Assembly: GCA_030621455.1 (NCBI GenBank)
Contig: JAUXHQ010000139.1
Location: forward strand, 1 to 5,780
Direction of reading: 5' to 3'
Length of the DNA: 5,780 bases
Origin: Deltaproteobacteria bacterium
GTDB lineage: Bacteria > Desulfobacterota > UBA8473
The position numbers and the translations under genes are program-made. The notes under the pieces are model-generated. The model was not told the DNA's origin. It saw only the letters and a program-made list of their open reading frames with translations, and ran no database searches. Below are positions 1 through 5,531 of the stretch, piece after piece (the stretch's first letter is position 1; each line of letters opens with the position of its first letter).

Positions 1-251
1 TGAGGCCTACTCCCAACAAATCCCCCTAGTTTCCCTCTAGAAATAATACTTTTCAATAATCTCTGTGTCCGCCTCATGGAATTAGGGGCATATTCTTCCG
101 GGTTCAGTCTTTTTCCTCATAATCCTTTGACCTTGCGAAAAACTACTCATCTCTGATTTGGAAACTTCTTTGCCTCCAATTTCTCGGAAGCTCATTTGTA
201 GATGTACACTAATTGGAATTGCCCGGCATGGGTAATATAGACTTTTTAGAC

Positions 252-280
252 TTGACAAATTATCAGATAAGTTATTATCT
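252..280 (+). promoter_or_regulatory. Probable sigma70-type promoter for the PHP gene
   Basis: A perfect TTGACA -35 box lies at 252-257. Candidate -10 boxes are TATTAT at 273-278 (15-base spacer, 5 of 6 matches) and TATCTT at 276-281 (18-base spacer, 4 of 6). The spacing is not ideal for either. Transcription would start near 285-290, leaving a leader of about 45 bases before the TTG start at 334. The assignment is by consensus match only. Confidence 0.5.
260..280. promoter_or_regulatory. TTATC/GATAA repeats in promoter spacer, possible operator
   Basis: Three copies of the same pentamer occur in alternating orientation: TTATC at 260-264, GATAA at 266-270 and TTATC at 275-279. They make two overlapping dyads, TTATC-A-GATAA and AGATAA-GTTA-TTATCT. 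They sit between the -35 box and the -10 candidates, where a bound repressor would block RNA polymerase. No known regulator is recognised and the AT-rich context makes chance a real alternative. Confidence 0.3.
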
Positions 281-320
281 TGGAGTATATATTTCCTGAA
301 ATCACTCAGATCTTAGGGCT

Positions 321-326
321 AAGGAG
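321..326 (+). promoter_or_regulatory. Ribosome binding site that fixes a TTG start
   Basis: AAGGAG lies 7 bases before TTG at 334. The next in-frame ATG (residue 15) has no such site and would remove the metal-binding HTH motif at residues 6-8. TTG is therefore the likely real start. Confidence 0.75.
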
Positions 327-333
327 TATATAA

Positions 334-876
334 TTGAAGTTCGACTTACATACTCACTGTTTTGAAGCTACAGGTATGATACTTCATCCTGATCAGGATC
401 TAATCAGAGAGATCGTGGAGAAGGTGGAAGAGCGAGGGTTGGATGGGATAGCTATTACCGAACACGATGATAAAGAATATGGGTTTTGGGTGAAGAGGAT
501 AGTTGAGGAGGACCTTGACAATCGGATATTGATAATTCCGGGGAGGGAGGTAACGGTAAAAGAGATGGGATGGGCGGAGATGGTGGAACTATTTCTTCCC
601 AACGGTTCTGTCTTTAGATTCCTACCTCATCCCAGCTATCCTTACCCGGGGGACAAGGGGTTTGACTATGATACGAAACTGCTCCAGGGTATAGAGATAG
701 GAAACGGCCTTCACGGTGGCCAGATCAACAAGGAAAAGGTGGAGGAGGTGGCCAAGACGTATAACCTTGTGTTGTTAAAAAATAGCGACGCCCATACCCT
801 TGATGACATAGGTTCATTGTATACCGAAATCTCGTTGGAAGAACTCTCTCTGTTATCGAAGGGTATATTTGCATGA
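334..876 (+). CDS. PHP-domain metal-dependent phosphoesterase-like protein
   Basis: This is a 180-residue stand-alone PHP (polymerase and histidinol phosphatase) domain, a fold that binds two or three metal ions and usually hydrolyses phosphate esters. The expected metal ligands are visible in order: H6 and H8 (LHTH), H44 (TEHD), E72 (PGREVT), H99 (LPHPSYP), E121 (IEIGN), and D152 with H154 (NSDAH). With all ligands present the site should be active. The protein is shorter than many PHP phosphatases (about 220-280 residues), so extra substrate-binding loops are reduced. It starts at TTG after AAGGAG. A promoter lies upstream, and 164 structured bases separate it from the reductase operon, so co-transcription is possible but not required. 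The substrate is unknown: histidinol phosphate, 3',5'-nucleotides and other phosphoesters are all found in the family. It could equally be a regulator or nuclease-like relative. Confidence 0.85.
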   Translation: MKFDLHTHCFEATGMILHPDQDLIREIVEKVEERGLDGIAITEHDDKEYGFWVKRIVEEDLDNRILIIPGREVTVKEMGWAEMVELFLPNGSVFRFLPHPSYPYPGDKGFDYDTKLLQGIEIGNGLHGGQINKEKVEEVAKTYNLVLLKNSDAHTLDDIGSLYTEISLEELSLLSKGIFA

Positions 877-880
877 TTAA

Positions 881-993
881 GGTAACTTTTCAAAAAGCCG
901 GGGTGTGAGCCGCACAGTGGGGTACCTTCTTTCACAGAAGTAACCTACTGCGCGTAGGTATAATGAATTACCACTGCTTTTTGGGAAGCTACT
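881..993 (+). promoter_or_regulatory. Structured leader element closed by a long imperfect helix
   Basis: Bases 886-898 (CTTTTCAAAAAGC) can pair along their whole length with 976-988 (GCTTTTTGGGAAG), 13 pairs of which two are G-U. After one A-C mismatch, 881-884 can pair with 990-993. Inside lie a small TGTG/CACA hairpin (904-916), a CTTCT/AGAAG hairpin (926-940, extendable to 921-945) and a perfect ACCTAC/GTAGGT hairpin (943-959). CAGTGG (915-920) is also complementary to CCACTG (971-976) and would compete with the outer helix. The layout resembles a multi-branched regulatory RNA, or alternatively a small element with terminal inverted repeats. It precedes the reductase operon by about 50 bases. 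Confidence 0.45.
943..964 (+). promoter_or_regulatory. TATAAT box with adjacent 17-base palindrome
   Basis: TATAAT at 959-964 is a perfect -10 box on the strand of the operon. Directly upstream, and sharing one base with it, is ACCTAC-TGCGC-GTAGGT (943-959), a perfect 6-bp dyad. No acceptable -35 box lies 16-19 bases upstream; the nearest TTGACA-like sequence (TTCACA, 931-936) is 22 bases away. This would fit a promoter that depends on an activator bound at the dyad, or one that is repressed there. Transcription would start near 970. If the whole leader acts as an RNA, this box would be coincidental. Confidence 0.4.
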
Positions 994-1005
994 GACTAAT
1001 CTGGT

Positions 1006-1023
1006 ATTGGCCGAAGGGCCAGT
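1006..1023 (+). promoter_or_regulatory. Hairpin just upstream of the operon ribosome binding site
   Basis: ATTGGCC (1006-1012) pairs with GGCCAGT (1017-1023) around a GAAG loop, seven pairs including one G-U. CTGG at 1001-1004 could instead pair with CCAG at 1019-1022. The stem ends six bases before the AGGAGGT at 1029-1035, so it could influence translation of the first operon gene. Confidence 0.4.
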
Positions 1024-1040
1024 CTCTTAGGAGGTGGAAG

Positions 1041-2297
1041 ATGACAACAAAAGTGACAACCCCGGGGGAAAAAAGTCTGGAAACCACAGCGGAGATAAGT
1101 AAGGCTATCAAAGCTTACTATGGAGGGGTAAAGGTAGCGAAGGAGGAAGGCAAACCTATAATCTGGTCGTACGGATTGACGCCTAGAGAAATCTTTCATG
1201 CTATGGATGCGCATGTGATCTACCTGGAACATCTGCCGCTCATGGTGGGGGCAAAACAACTATCGGGCCATTACATACAAGTGGCGGAAGAGGAGGGGTT
1301 TTCGAGAGATGTCTGTGCATTCCACAGGTGTTTTCTCGGGTGCGCGGTTGCTTCGGAGAGGGACCCGTATCTCGACCAGTTTTTCGTTGATCCTGACTTT
1401 ATAATAGCCACTAATCTTCCCTGTATGTCTGAGTCCAAGTCCTTTCTGTATGCGGCTGATCACCATAATGTTCCTTACTATTTCATTGACGCACCTATCA
1501 ACACCTGGGGCAAGGATATCCCCGATTACGCCATTGAGTACTATGCGGGGCAGTTGAAGGGCACCCTCGATTTCATGTCTGAACATGGGCTTGGTACTGT
1601 GGACTGGGACAAACTCAAAGAAGCCGTTAGCCTTTCCAAGAAGCTCATCCTGCTCTGGAACGAAATAGACAAGTGCAGACAGGCTGTGCCTACACCCATG
1701 GGAACAGTCGATGGCCTCACTGCTGCGTATCCGCTTATCCAATTACCCGGAACCCAGCTTGGTGTTACGCTTTTTGAAAGGTTACTCAAAGAGCTGAAAG
1801 GGAAGGTAGAAAGAGGAGAGGGCGTCCTTGACGATGAGAAGTTGAGGTTACTATGGTTTGGGGTACCACCTTTTTACAATATGGGGCTTTTGAACTATGT
1901 GGAGAAATATGGCGCTGTTGTGGTAAAGAGTATGATAGAGTATATAGCAGGGGGGGCATACGACCCATCCATCATGGATCCGGATAAGCCGCTGGAGAGT
2001 CTGGCTTACAAAGCGCTTGTTGACATTGTCAACCCGATATCCGAGAATATGGTGAATTTCATTAGGGAGACTGTAAAAGACTTCCATATTGATGGGGTTA
2101 TAGGGGTTGTCAAGAGGAGCTGCGGACTCTTACCGGGATATATGAGACCGGTCAAAGATGCTGTGTACGAAGATAGCGGCGTGCCGACAACGATCTTTGA
2201 CCTCGACGGTTTGGATATAAGGGAATACGACGATGCGACTTCAAAGGCCAACCTTGATTCGTTTATCGAAGCCCTGCTGGCAAGCAAAAGGAGGTAA
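1041..2297 (+). CDS. Benzoyl-CoA reductase / 2-hydroxyacyl-CoA dehydratase family subunit, BcrB/BzdO-like
   Basis: This 418-residue protein belongs to the HgdB/BcrB/BzdO superfamily of cytoplasmic iron-sulfur subunits. These receive electrons from an ATP-driven activator and reduce or dehydrate a CoA ester by radical chemistry. The N-terminal region has the typical 'WSYGLTPREIFHAMDAH' start of the first alpha/beta lobe. Candidate [4Fe-4S] ligands are C92 (RDVCAFHR), C128 (LPCMS) and C361 (KRSCGLL), matching the family's three-cysteine pattern. C97 and C101 are extra cysteines in the same segment. Length is close to BzdO (about 450). It starts at ATG 5 bases after AGGAGGT (1029-1035). It is the first gene of a tight operon with the second catalytic subunit and two ATPases, which points to a class I benzoyl-CoA-reductase-like complex. 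A 2-hydroxyacyl-CoA dehydratase is the alternative; the exact substrate is not visible. The superfamily call is firm. Confidence 0.9.
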   Translation: MTTKVTTPGEKSLETTAEISKAIKAYYGGVKVAKEEGKPIIWSYGLTPREIFHAMDAHVIYLEHLPLMVGAKQLSGHYIQVAEEEGFSRDVCAFHRCFLGCAVASERDPYLDQFFVDPDFIIATNLPCMSESKSFLYAADHHNVPYYFIDAPINTWGKDIPDYAIEYYAGQLKGTLDFMSEHGLGTVDWDKLKEAVSLSKKLILLWNEIDKCRQAVPTPMGTVDGLTAAYPLIQLPGTQLGVTLFERLLKELKGKVERGEGVLDDEKLRLLWFGVPPFYNMGLLNYVEKYGAVVVKSMIEYIAGGAYDPSIMDPDKPLESLAYKALVDIVNPISENMVNFIRETVKDFHIDGVIGVVKRSCGLLPGYMRPVKDAVYEDSGVPTTIFDLDGLDIREYDDATSKANLDSFIEALLASKRR

Positions 2298-2300
2298 ACA

Positions 2301-3407
2301 ATGACAACTCTGGAAAGGATGATAGGCATCTTGGATGCCCCCGAGCAGGTAGTAATGGATTGGAAGGCCAAGGGAAAGAAGGTGATTGGATACAGATGCT
2401 TATATGTCCCGGAAGAAATAATCCACGCCGCCGCCATGTTACCTTATGCTACCTTAGGTACTCCCGAGCCCATAACAAAGGCGGATTCCTATTTTCAACC
2501 GTGCGCCTGTGAATTCGTCAGGAATATATTCGATCTTGGTCTCGACGGCAAATTTGATTTTCTCGATGGTCTGGTATTGTCAAACACATGTGATGCTGTG
2601 CGACATCTTAAGAATATGTGGACTACCTACATAGACTCGGTACCGTGTTATATGCTTAACAACCCGCAGAAGATGTACGATGAACCAGCGTTCAAATTTT
2701 ACCGTCACGAATTGGAAGGATTTAAGAAGACGATGGAAGATCTGAGCGGTAACAAGATATCGGACGCGTCGCTACGGGAATCAATAGATCTGTATGATGA
2801 GACAAGGAGGTTGCTCAAGGAACTGAATGGGTTAAGGAGAAGGGATGTCCCGCCCATTTCAGGGGCTGAGGCTTTAATGATATCGATGGCGGCCATCCTG
2901 ATGCCCAAGGAAGAGACCAACGCGTTGTTGCTGCAGCTCATCGATGAAGTGAAGACAAGGGAGATTAAAGACGCAGACGGTCCCAGGATTATGGTTACTG
3001 GAAGTATTATTGATAATCCCACACTCATTGAACTGGTGGAAGATATGGGCGGGGTCGTGGTGGCTGATGACCTCTGTACGTCGATGAAATACTTCTGGTA
3101 TCAAACGAAGCCCAATGAGGACCCTATGGATGCTATTGTCAGATTTAACTTAGAGAGGTCCGTATGTGCCTGTATGCATCCCTCAGAAGAGAGGTATGAT
3201 TTCCTTCAGGAGGTTATAGGGGAGTTTGCTGTTGACGGTATTATCTATTTCAACGTGAAGTACTGTCATCCTTTTGTGTATGAGTCCGCAACTTTCAGGA
3301 AAAAGCTTGAGGAAGAGACACCGGTATTGGCATTGGAGGTAGACCACAGCCTCTCAGGACTGGGACAGTTGAAGACCCGTGTCCAGGCCTTCATAGAGAT
3401 GTTGTAA
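2301..3407 (+). CDS. Benzoyl-CoA reductase / 2-hydroxyacyl-CoA dehydratase family subunit, BcrC/BzdN-like
   Basis: This 368-residue protein is the second cluster-bearing catalytic subunit, related to the upstream one, and would form a heterodimer with it in the cytoplasm. Family signatures visible are GYRCLYVPEEIIHAA (30-44), QPCACEFVRN (66-75), LSNTCDAVRHL (93-103), VKYCHPF (319-325) and the C-terminal LEVDHS (345-350). Likely cluster ligands are one of C68/C70, then C97 and C322; C289 and C291 form another CxC pair of unknown role. Its length matches BzdN/BcrC (about 380). The AGGAGGT site (2289-2295) overlaps the stop codon of the preceding gene, with only 3 bases between the genes, so translation is probably coupled. 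The gene order here (BzdO-like first) is the reverse of the bzdN-bzdO and bcrC-bcrB order known from Azoarcus and Thauera. The superfamily call is firm; the aromatic substrate is inference. Confidence 0.9.
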   Translation: MTTLERMIGILDAPEQVVMDWKAKGKKVIGYRCLYVPEEIIHAAAMLPYATLGTPEPITKADSYFQPCACEFVRNIFDLGLDGKFDFLDGLVLSNTCDAVRHLKNMWTTYIDSVPCYMLNNPQKMYDEPAFKFYRHELEGFKKTMEDLSGNKISDASLRESIDLYDETRRLLKELNGLRRRDVPPISGAEALMISMAAILMPKEETNALLLQLIDEVKTREIKDADGPRIMVTGSIIDNPTLIELVEDMGGVVVADDLCTSMKYFWYQTKPNEDPMDAIVRFNLERSVCACMHPSEERYDFLQEVIGEFAVDGIIYFNVKYCHPFVYESATFRKKLEEETPVLALEVDHSLSGLGQLKTRVQAFIEML

Positions 3408-3418
3408 AGGAGTAGACT

Positions 3419-4198
3419 ATGATAACGGCAGGGATAGACGTAGGATCTTTGGCCACCAAGGTCGTACTGTTGAATGAAAACCAGCTCATGTCGCATGAGG
3501 TGTCGGGCACCGGGGTTGATGCGACGGAGGCTGTTAAAAAGGCGATGGATACAGCCTTGGAAAAGGCAGGTATCTCTTTCAAGGATATAGAATCCCTTGT
3601 GTCTACGGGCGCCGGTAAGAAAAAAGTCCCCTTTGAGTCAGCGCAGGCAACAGAGATTATATGTGACACAAAGGGAGTTAGTCATATCTGTCCGGGAGTG
3701 AACGGTGTTATCGACATAGGTGCGGAGAATTGTCGGGTCATAAAATGTGATCAGGAGGGTAACATCATTGACTTTGCATTGAATGATAAATGTGCCTCGG
3801 GCACAGGCATTTTTCTAGACGCAATGGCCAAAGCGCTACGGGTAAAACCCGAAGAGATGGGGGAACTCTCCCTTCAGGCAACACAGGATATTGAGGTCAC
3901 ATCCATGTGCTCTGTCTTTGCTGAATCTGAAGTGGTATCAATGATTCACAGGAGGGTACCGAAGAACGATATACTGAGGGGCATTCACAGATCGATCGCC
4001 TCAAGGATATGTGGCCAGGCAAACAGGATTCTCCTGGAGGGCCAACTTGTTGTCATGGGCGGGATAGCCCAAAACCTTGGTCTCATAACGATTTTGAAGG
4101 AGTTGATGGGTTCGGAGCTCATAGTGCCGGACGAACCTGAGATTCTCGGTGCGCTGGGAGCCGCTCTCCTGGCAGGAGAAGGGGAGGGGGAAAAATGA
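3419..4198 (+). CDS. BadF/BadG/BcrA/BcrD-type ATPase, activator subunit 1 (BcrD/BzdQ-like)
   Basis: This 259-residue ASKHA-fold ATPase would form one half of the electron activator. ATP hydrolysis drives single electrons from a shared [4Fe-4S] cluster to the catalytic subunits. Visible motifs are phosphate-1 GIDVGS (5-10), phosphate-2 DIGAEN (99-104), the cluster cysteine C125 in NDKCASGTG, the second cluster cysteine C164 in SMCSVFAESEV, and the adenosine motif GGIAQN (214-219). Compared with its neighbour, DIGAEN replaces DMGGQD and STGAGK replaces STGYGR. From memory of the family, a GAE-type phosphate-2 motif is seen in BcrD/BadG-type subunits, so this is probably the D/Q-type partner. 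The ATG follows AAAGGAG (3406-3412), 11 bases after the previous gene, and the gene overlaps the next one by 4 bases. Being short (HgdC-like), it lacks the extension of the long BcrA type. Confidence 0.88.
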   Translation: MITAGIDVGSLATKVVLLNENQLMSHEVSGTGVDATEAVKKAMDTALEKAGISFKDIESLVSTGAGKKKVPFESAQATEIICDTKGVSHICPGVNGVIDIGAENCRVIKCDQEGNIIDFALNDKCASGTGIFLDAMAKALRVKPEEMGELSLQATQDIEVTSMCSVFAESEVVSMIHRRVPKNDILRGIHRSIASRICGQANRILLEGQLVVMGGIAQNLGLITILKELMGSELIVPDEPEILGALGAALLAGEGEGEK

Positions 4199-4995
4199 TA
4201 ACTGCCGGGATAGACATAGGGTCCCTGACAGGTAAGGCGGTCATCTTAAAGGATAATGAGATATTGGCCTGGAATTTGATCCCCACCGGACCTGACAGCA
4301 GTGAAACCGCTCAAGAAGTCACGGATATGACATTGAAGGGGGCCGGGCTTTCCCTTGACAATATGGACTATATCGTATCCACAGGGTACGGGAGGGTCGT
4401 GGTCCCTTTTTCCGACAAGAATATTACGGAGATCACGTGTCATGCAAAAGGCGCTCATTGGTTTTTCCCCGGCGTCAGGATGATACTCGACATGGGTGGG
4501 CAGGACTGTAAAGCCATACGATGCAATGCAACGGGCAAGGTAACGAACTTTGCGATGAACGATAAATGTGCCGCAGGTGCGGGAAGATCCATGGAGATTA
4601 TGGCGGACCTTTTGGAGACCCCCCTCGAGAAGATGGGGGAGCTATCCCTTGACATAAAGGAGCGGTTGGCGCCCCTGAGCAGCACTTGTGTTGTCTTTGC
4701 AAGGACAGAGGTCCTTGGGCACCTCCACGAAGGGGCACACAAGAACGACGTGCTTGCGGGTGCCTGTGAGGCATTGGCGGAAAGGGTTAAGTCTCTGTTA
4801 AAGAGGGTAGGGATTGAGGCAGACTTCGTCATAAGTGGTGGTATCGCAAAGAATATAGGAGTCGCGAAAAGGATTGAGGAAAAAGAGGGGCTAAAGGCAA
4901 ACATATGCTTTGAGCCTCAAATAGTAGGCGCCCTGAGCGCCGCGGTATTTGCCAGGGAAATCCTCGAGAAGAAGGGGAAGAGGAAGAAGAGATAA
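4195..4995 (+). CDS. BadF/BadG/BcrA/BcrD-type ATPase, activator subunit 2 (BcrA/BzdP-like)
   Basis: This 266-residue paralogue of the preceding ATPase begins with the same MITAGID and shares NDKCA and MGELSL, which suggests an ancient tandem duplication. All canonical activator motifs are present: GIDIGS (5-10), STGYGR (62-67), DMGGQD (99-104), cluster cysteine C125 in NDKCAAGAG, C165 in STCVVFARTEV, and GGIAKN (215-220). It should supply two of the four cysteines of a [4Fe-4S] cluster bridging the ATPase heterodimer. Its start overlaps the preceding stop (ATGA), with a G-rich ribosome binding site (from 4183) inside the upstream gene, so coupled translation and equal stoichiometry are likely. 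The length fits BzdP/HgdC and not the roughly 430-residue BcrA. The C-terminus ends in a lysine/arginine-rich tail (KKGKRKKR) outside the fold. It is the last gene of the operon, followed by a terminator. Confidence 0.9.
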   Translation: MITAGIDIGSLTGKAVILKDNEILAWNLIPTGPDSSETAQEVTDMTLKGAGLSLDNMDYIVSTGYGRVVVPFSDKNITEITCHAKGAHWFFPGVRMILDMGGQDCKAIRCNATGKVTNFAMNDKCAAGAGRSMEIMADLLETPLEKMGELSLDIKERLAPLSSTCVVFARTEVLGHLHEGAHKNDVLAGACEALAERVKSLLKRVGIEADFVISGGIAKNIGVAKRIEEKEGLKANICFEPQIVGALSAAVFAREILEKKGKRKKR

Positions 4996-5012
4996 GTAGT
5001 CTGTGCTTTTTC

Positions 5013-5059
5013 AGAAGAAATCCACGCTGGGCATTGCCCAGCGTGGATTTCTTCTTTTT
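5013..5059 (+). terminator. Strong intrinsic terminator with a perfect 20-bp stem
   Basis: Bases 5013-5032 are exactly complementary to 5036-5055 across a 3-base ATT loop, and the stem is followed by a run of T (5055-5059). It lies 17 bases after the stop of the last operon gene and 16 bases before the end of the convergent lipoprotein gene. Read on the minus strand, the same stem has a T-rich 3' arm but is followed by GAAAAAG. It should therefore work best for the plus-strand operon and perhaps weakly for the minus-strand gene. Confidence 0.9.
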
Positions 5060-5075
5060 CATGATGCGCATAGGG

Positions 5076-5420
5076 TTATTTTTTGAATCTGACGGCAGTT
5101 CCCTTCACGATTGTACAACGCTTGAAAAAAATAGGTATGATTGGGAATGTACCTGTCTTTATGTCTACAGTGTAATTTATAAGACTATCCCCTCCAATTC
5201 TACTGAGTGCGTCGTCTATAGCTTCTTTTAGAGTGTTTTCTCCACCAACCGGTATACAAAGAAAGAAGTTCCGACAAGCCTCACCCTCAGTAGTGCCAAC
5301 CACCTCAACCCCATCGAGCGATGCCAAGGGCACCCCTTGGTAGGGCCTGTAATATGTACACCCTGACAAGGCAAGAGTTAATACCGACAATATCCCAACA
5401 AAGACTACCCATTTCTTCAT
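5076..5420 (-). CDS. Small putative lipoprotein, family not recognised
   Basis: This 114-residue protein has a classic lipoprotein signal: MKK, a hydrophobic stretch (4-18), and the lipobox LSGC with the modified cysteine at C21. Residue +2 is Thr rather than Asp, which in a Gram-negative cell favours outer-membrane sorting. The mature part (about 94 residues) has C49, C55 and C102, so a disulfide in the periplasm is possible. It contains a predicted helix with LKEAIDDALSRIGGDSLIN (64-82) and a C-terminal strand, VKGTAVRF (105-112). I do not recognise a named family. The ATG is preceded on the minus strand by a strong AAAAGGAGGGAG (5435-5424), which supports the start. It is convergent to the reductase operon and lies 111 bases downstream of the ketopantoate-reductase-like gene. 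No terminator separates those two, so they could share a transcript. Its function is unknown. Confidence 0.75.
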   Translation of the reverse strand: MKKWVVFVGILSVLTLALSGCTYYRPYQGVPLASLDGVEVVGTTEGEACRNFFLCIPVGGENTLKEAIDDALSRIGGDSLINYTVDIKTGTFPIIPIFFKRCTIVKGTAVRFKK

Positions 5421-5531
5421 AGACTCCCTCCTTTTGATTCATCGAGTAAGAATTAAACATCAGTTTTTACCGAGTCTTCATACAGCCGTAAGTACCTATT
5501 CACCTCCTTCCTGATGGAGTAAAAGGTTAAG

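Larger units (their letters stand above)
1..333. other. Gene-poor upstream region with possible decayed reading frame
   Basis: No intact gene with a start codon and ribosome binding site was found here. On the minus strand one frame stays open for about 75 codons from roughly position 312 down to a TAA at 82-84. Its first ATG (195-193) would give only 37 residues, containing a weakly helix-turn-helix-like stretch (SFREIGGKEVSKSE). A different minus-strand frame then stays open from about position 110 to the left edge and reads protein-like (LNPEEYAPNSMRRTQRLLKS). A single-base indel near an A5 run at about 112-116 would join the two frames. This could be a remnant of an inactivated gene or chance. 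The 3' half of the region (250-333) carries the promoter and ribosome binding site of the PHP gene. Confidence 0.3.

Noticed and set aside
864..869. TATATT as a -10 box for the leader, with TTGGAA at 835-840 as -35.
   Set aside because: The spacer would be 23 bases, too long for a normal sigma70 promoter, and the boxes lie inside the end of the PHP gene.
1260..1742. A 160-codon open frame on the minus strand inside the BzdO-like gene.
   Set aside because: It lies wholly opposite a gene with clear family motifs, has no ribosome binding site, and its translation shows no recognisable domain.
2006..2437. A 143-codon minus-strand open frame across the junction of the first two operon genes.
   Set aside because: It overlaps two well-supported genes and the ribosome binding site between them, and has no supporting signal of its own.
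4455..4904. A 149-codon minus-strand open frame inside the second ATPase gene.
   Set aside because: It is antisense to conserved ATPase motifs, and its Ser/Pro/Leu-rich low-complexity product is typical of a shadow frame.
5034..5231. A 65-codon plus-strand open frame starting in the terminator.
   Set aside because: It begins inside the terminator stem, has no ribosome binding site, and runs antisense to the lipoprotein gene.
5453..5503. A 16-codon minus-strand reading frame starting at GTG, next to AGGAGG.
   Set aside because: The AGGAGG touches the GTG with no spacer, so it cannot serve that start, and no other start codon lies at proper distance. It is best seen as a chance or orphan Shine-Dalgarno-like sequence.
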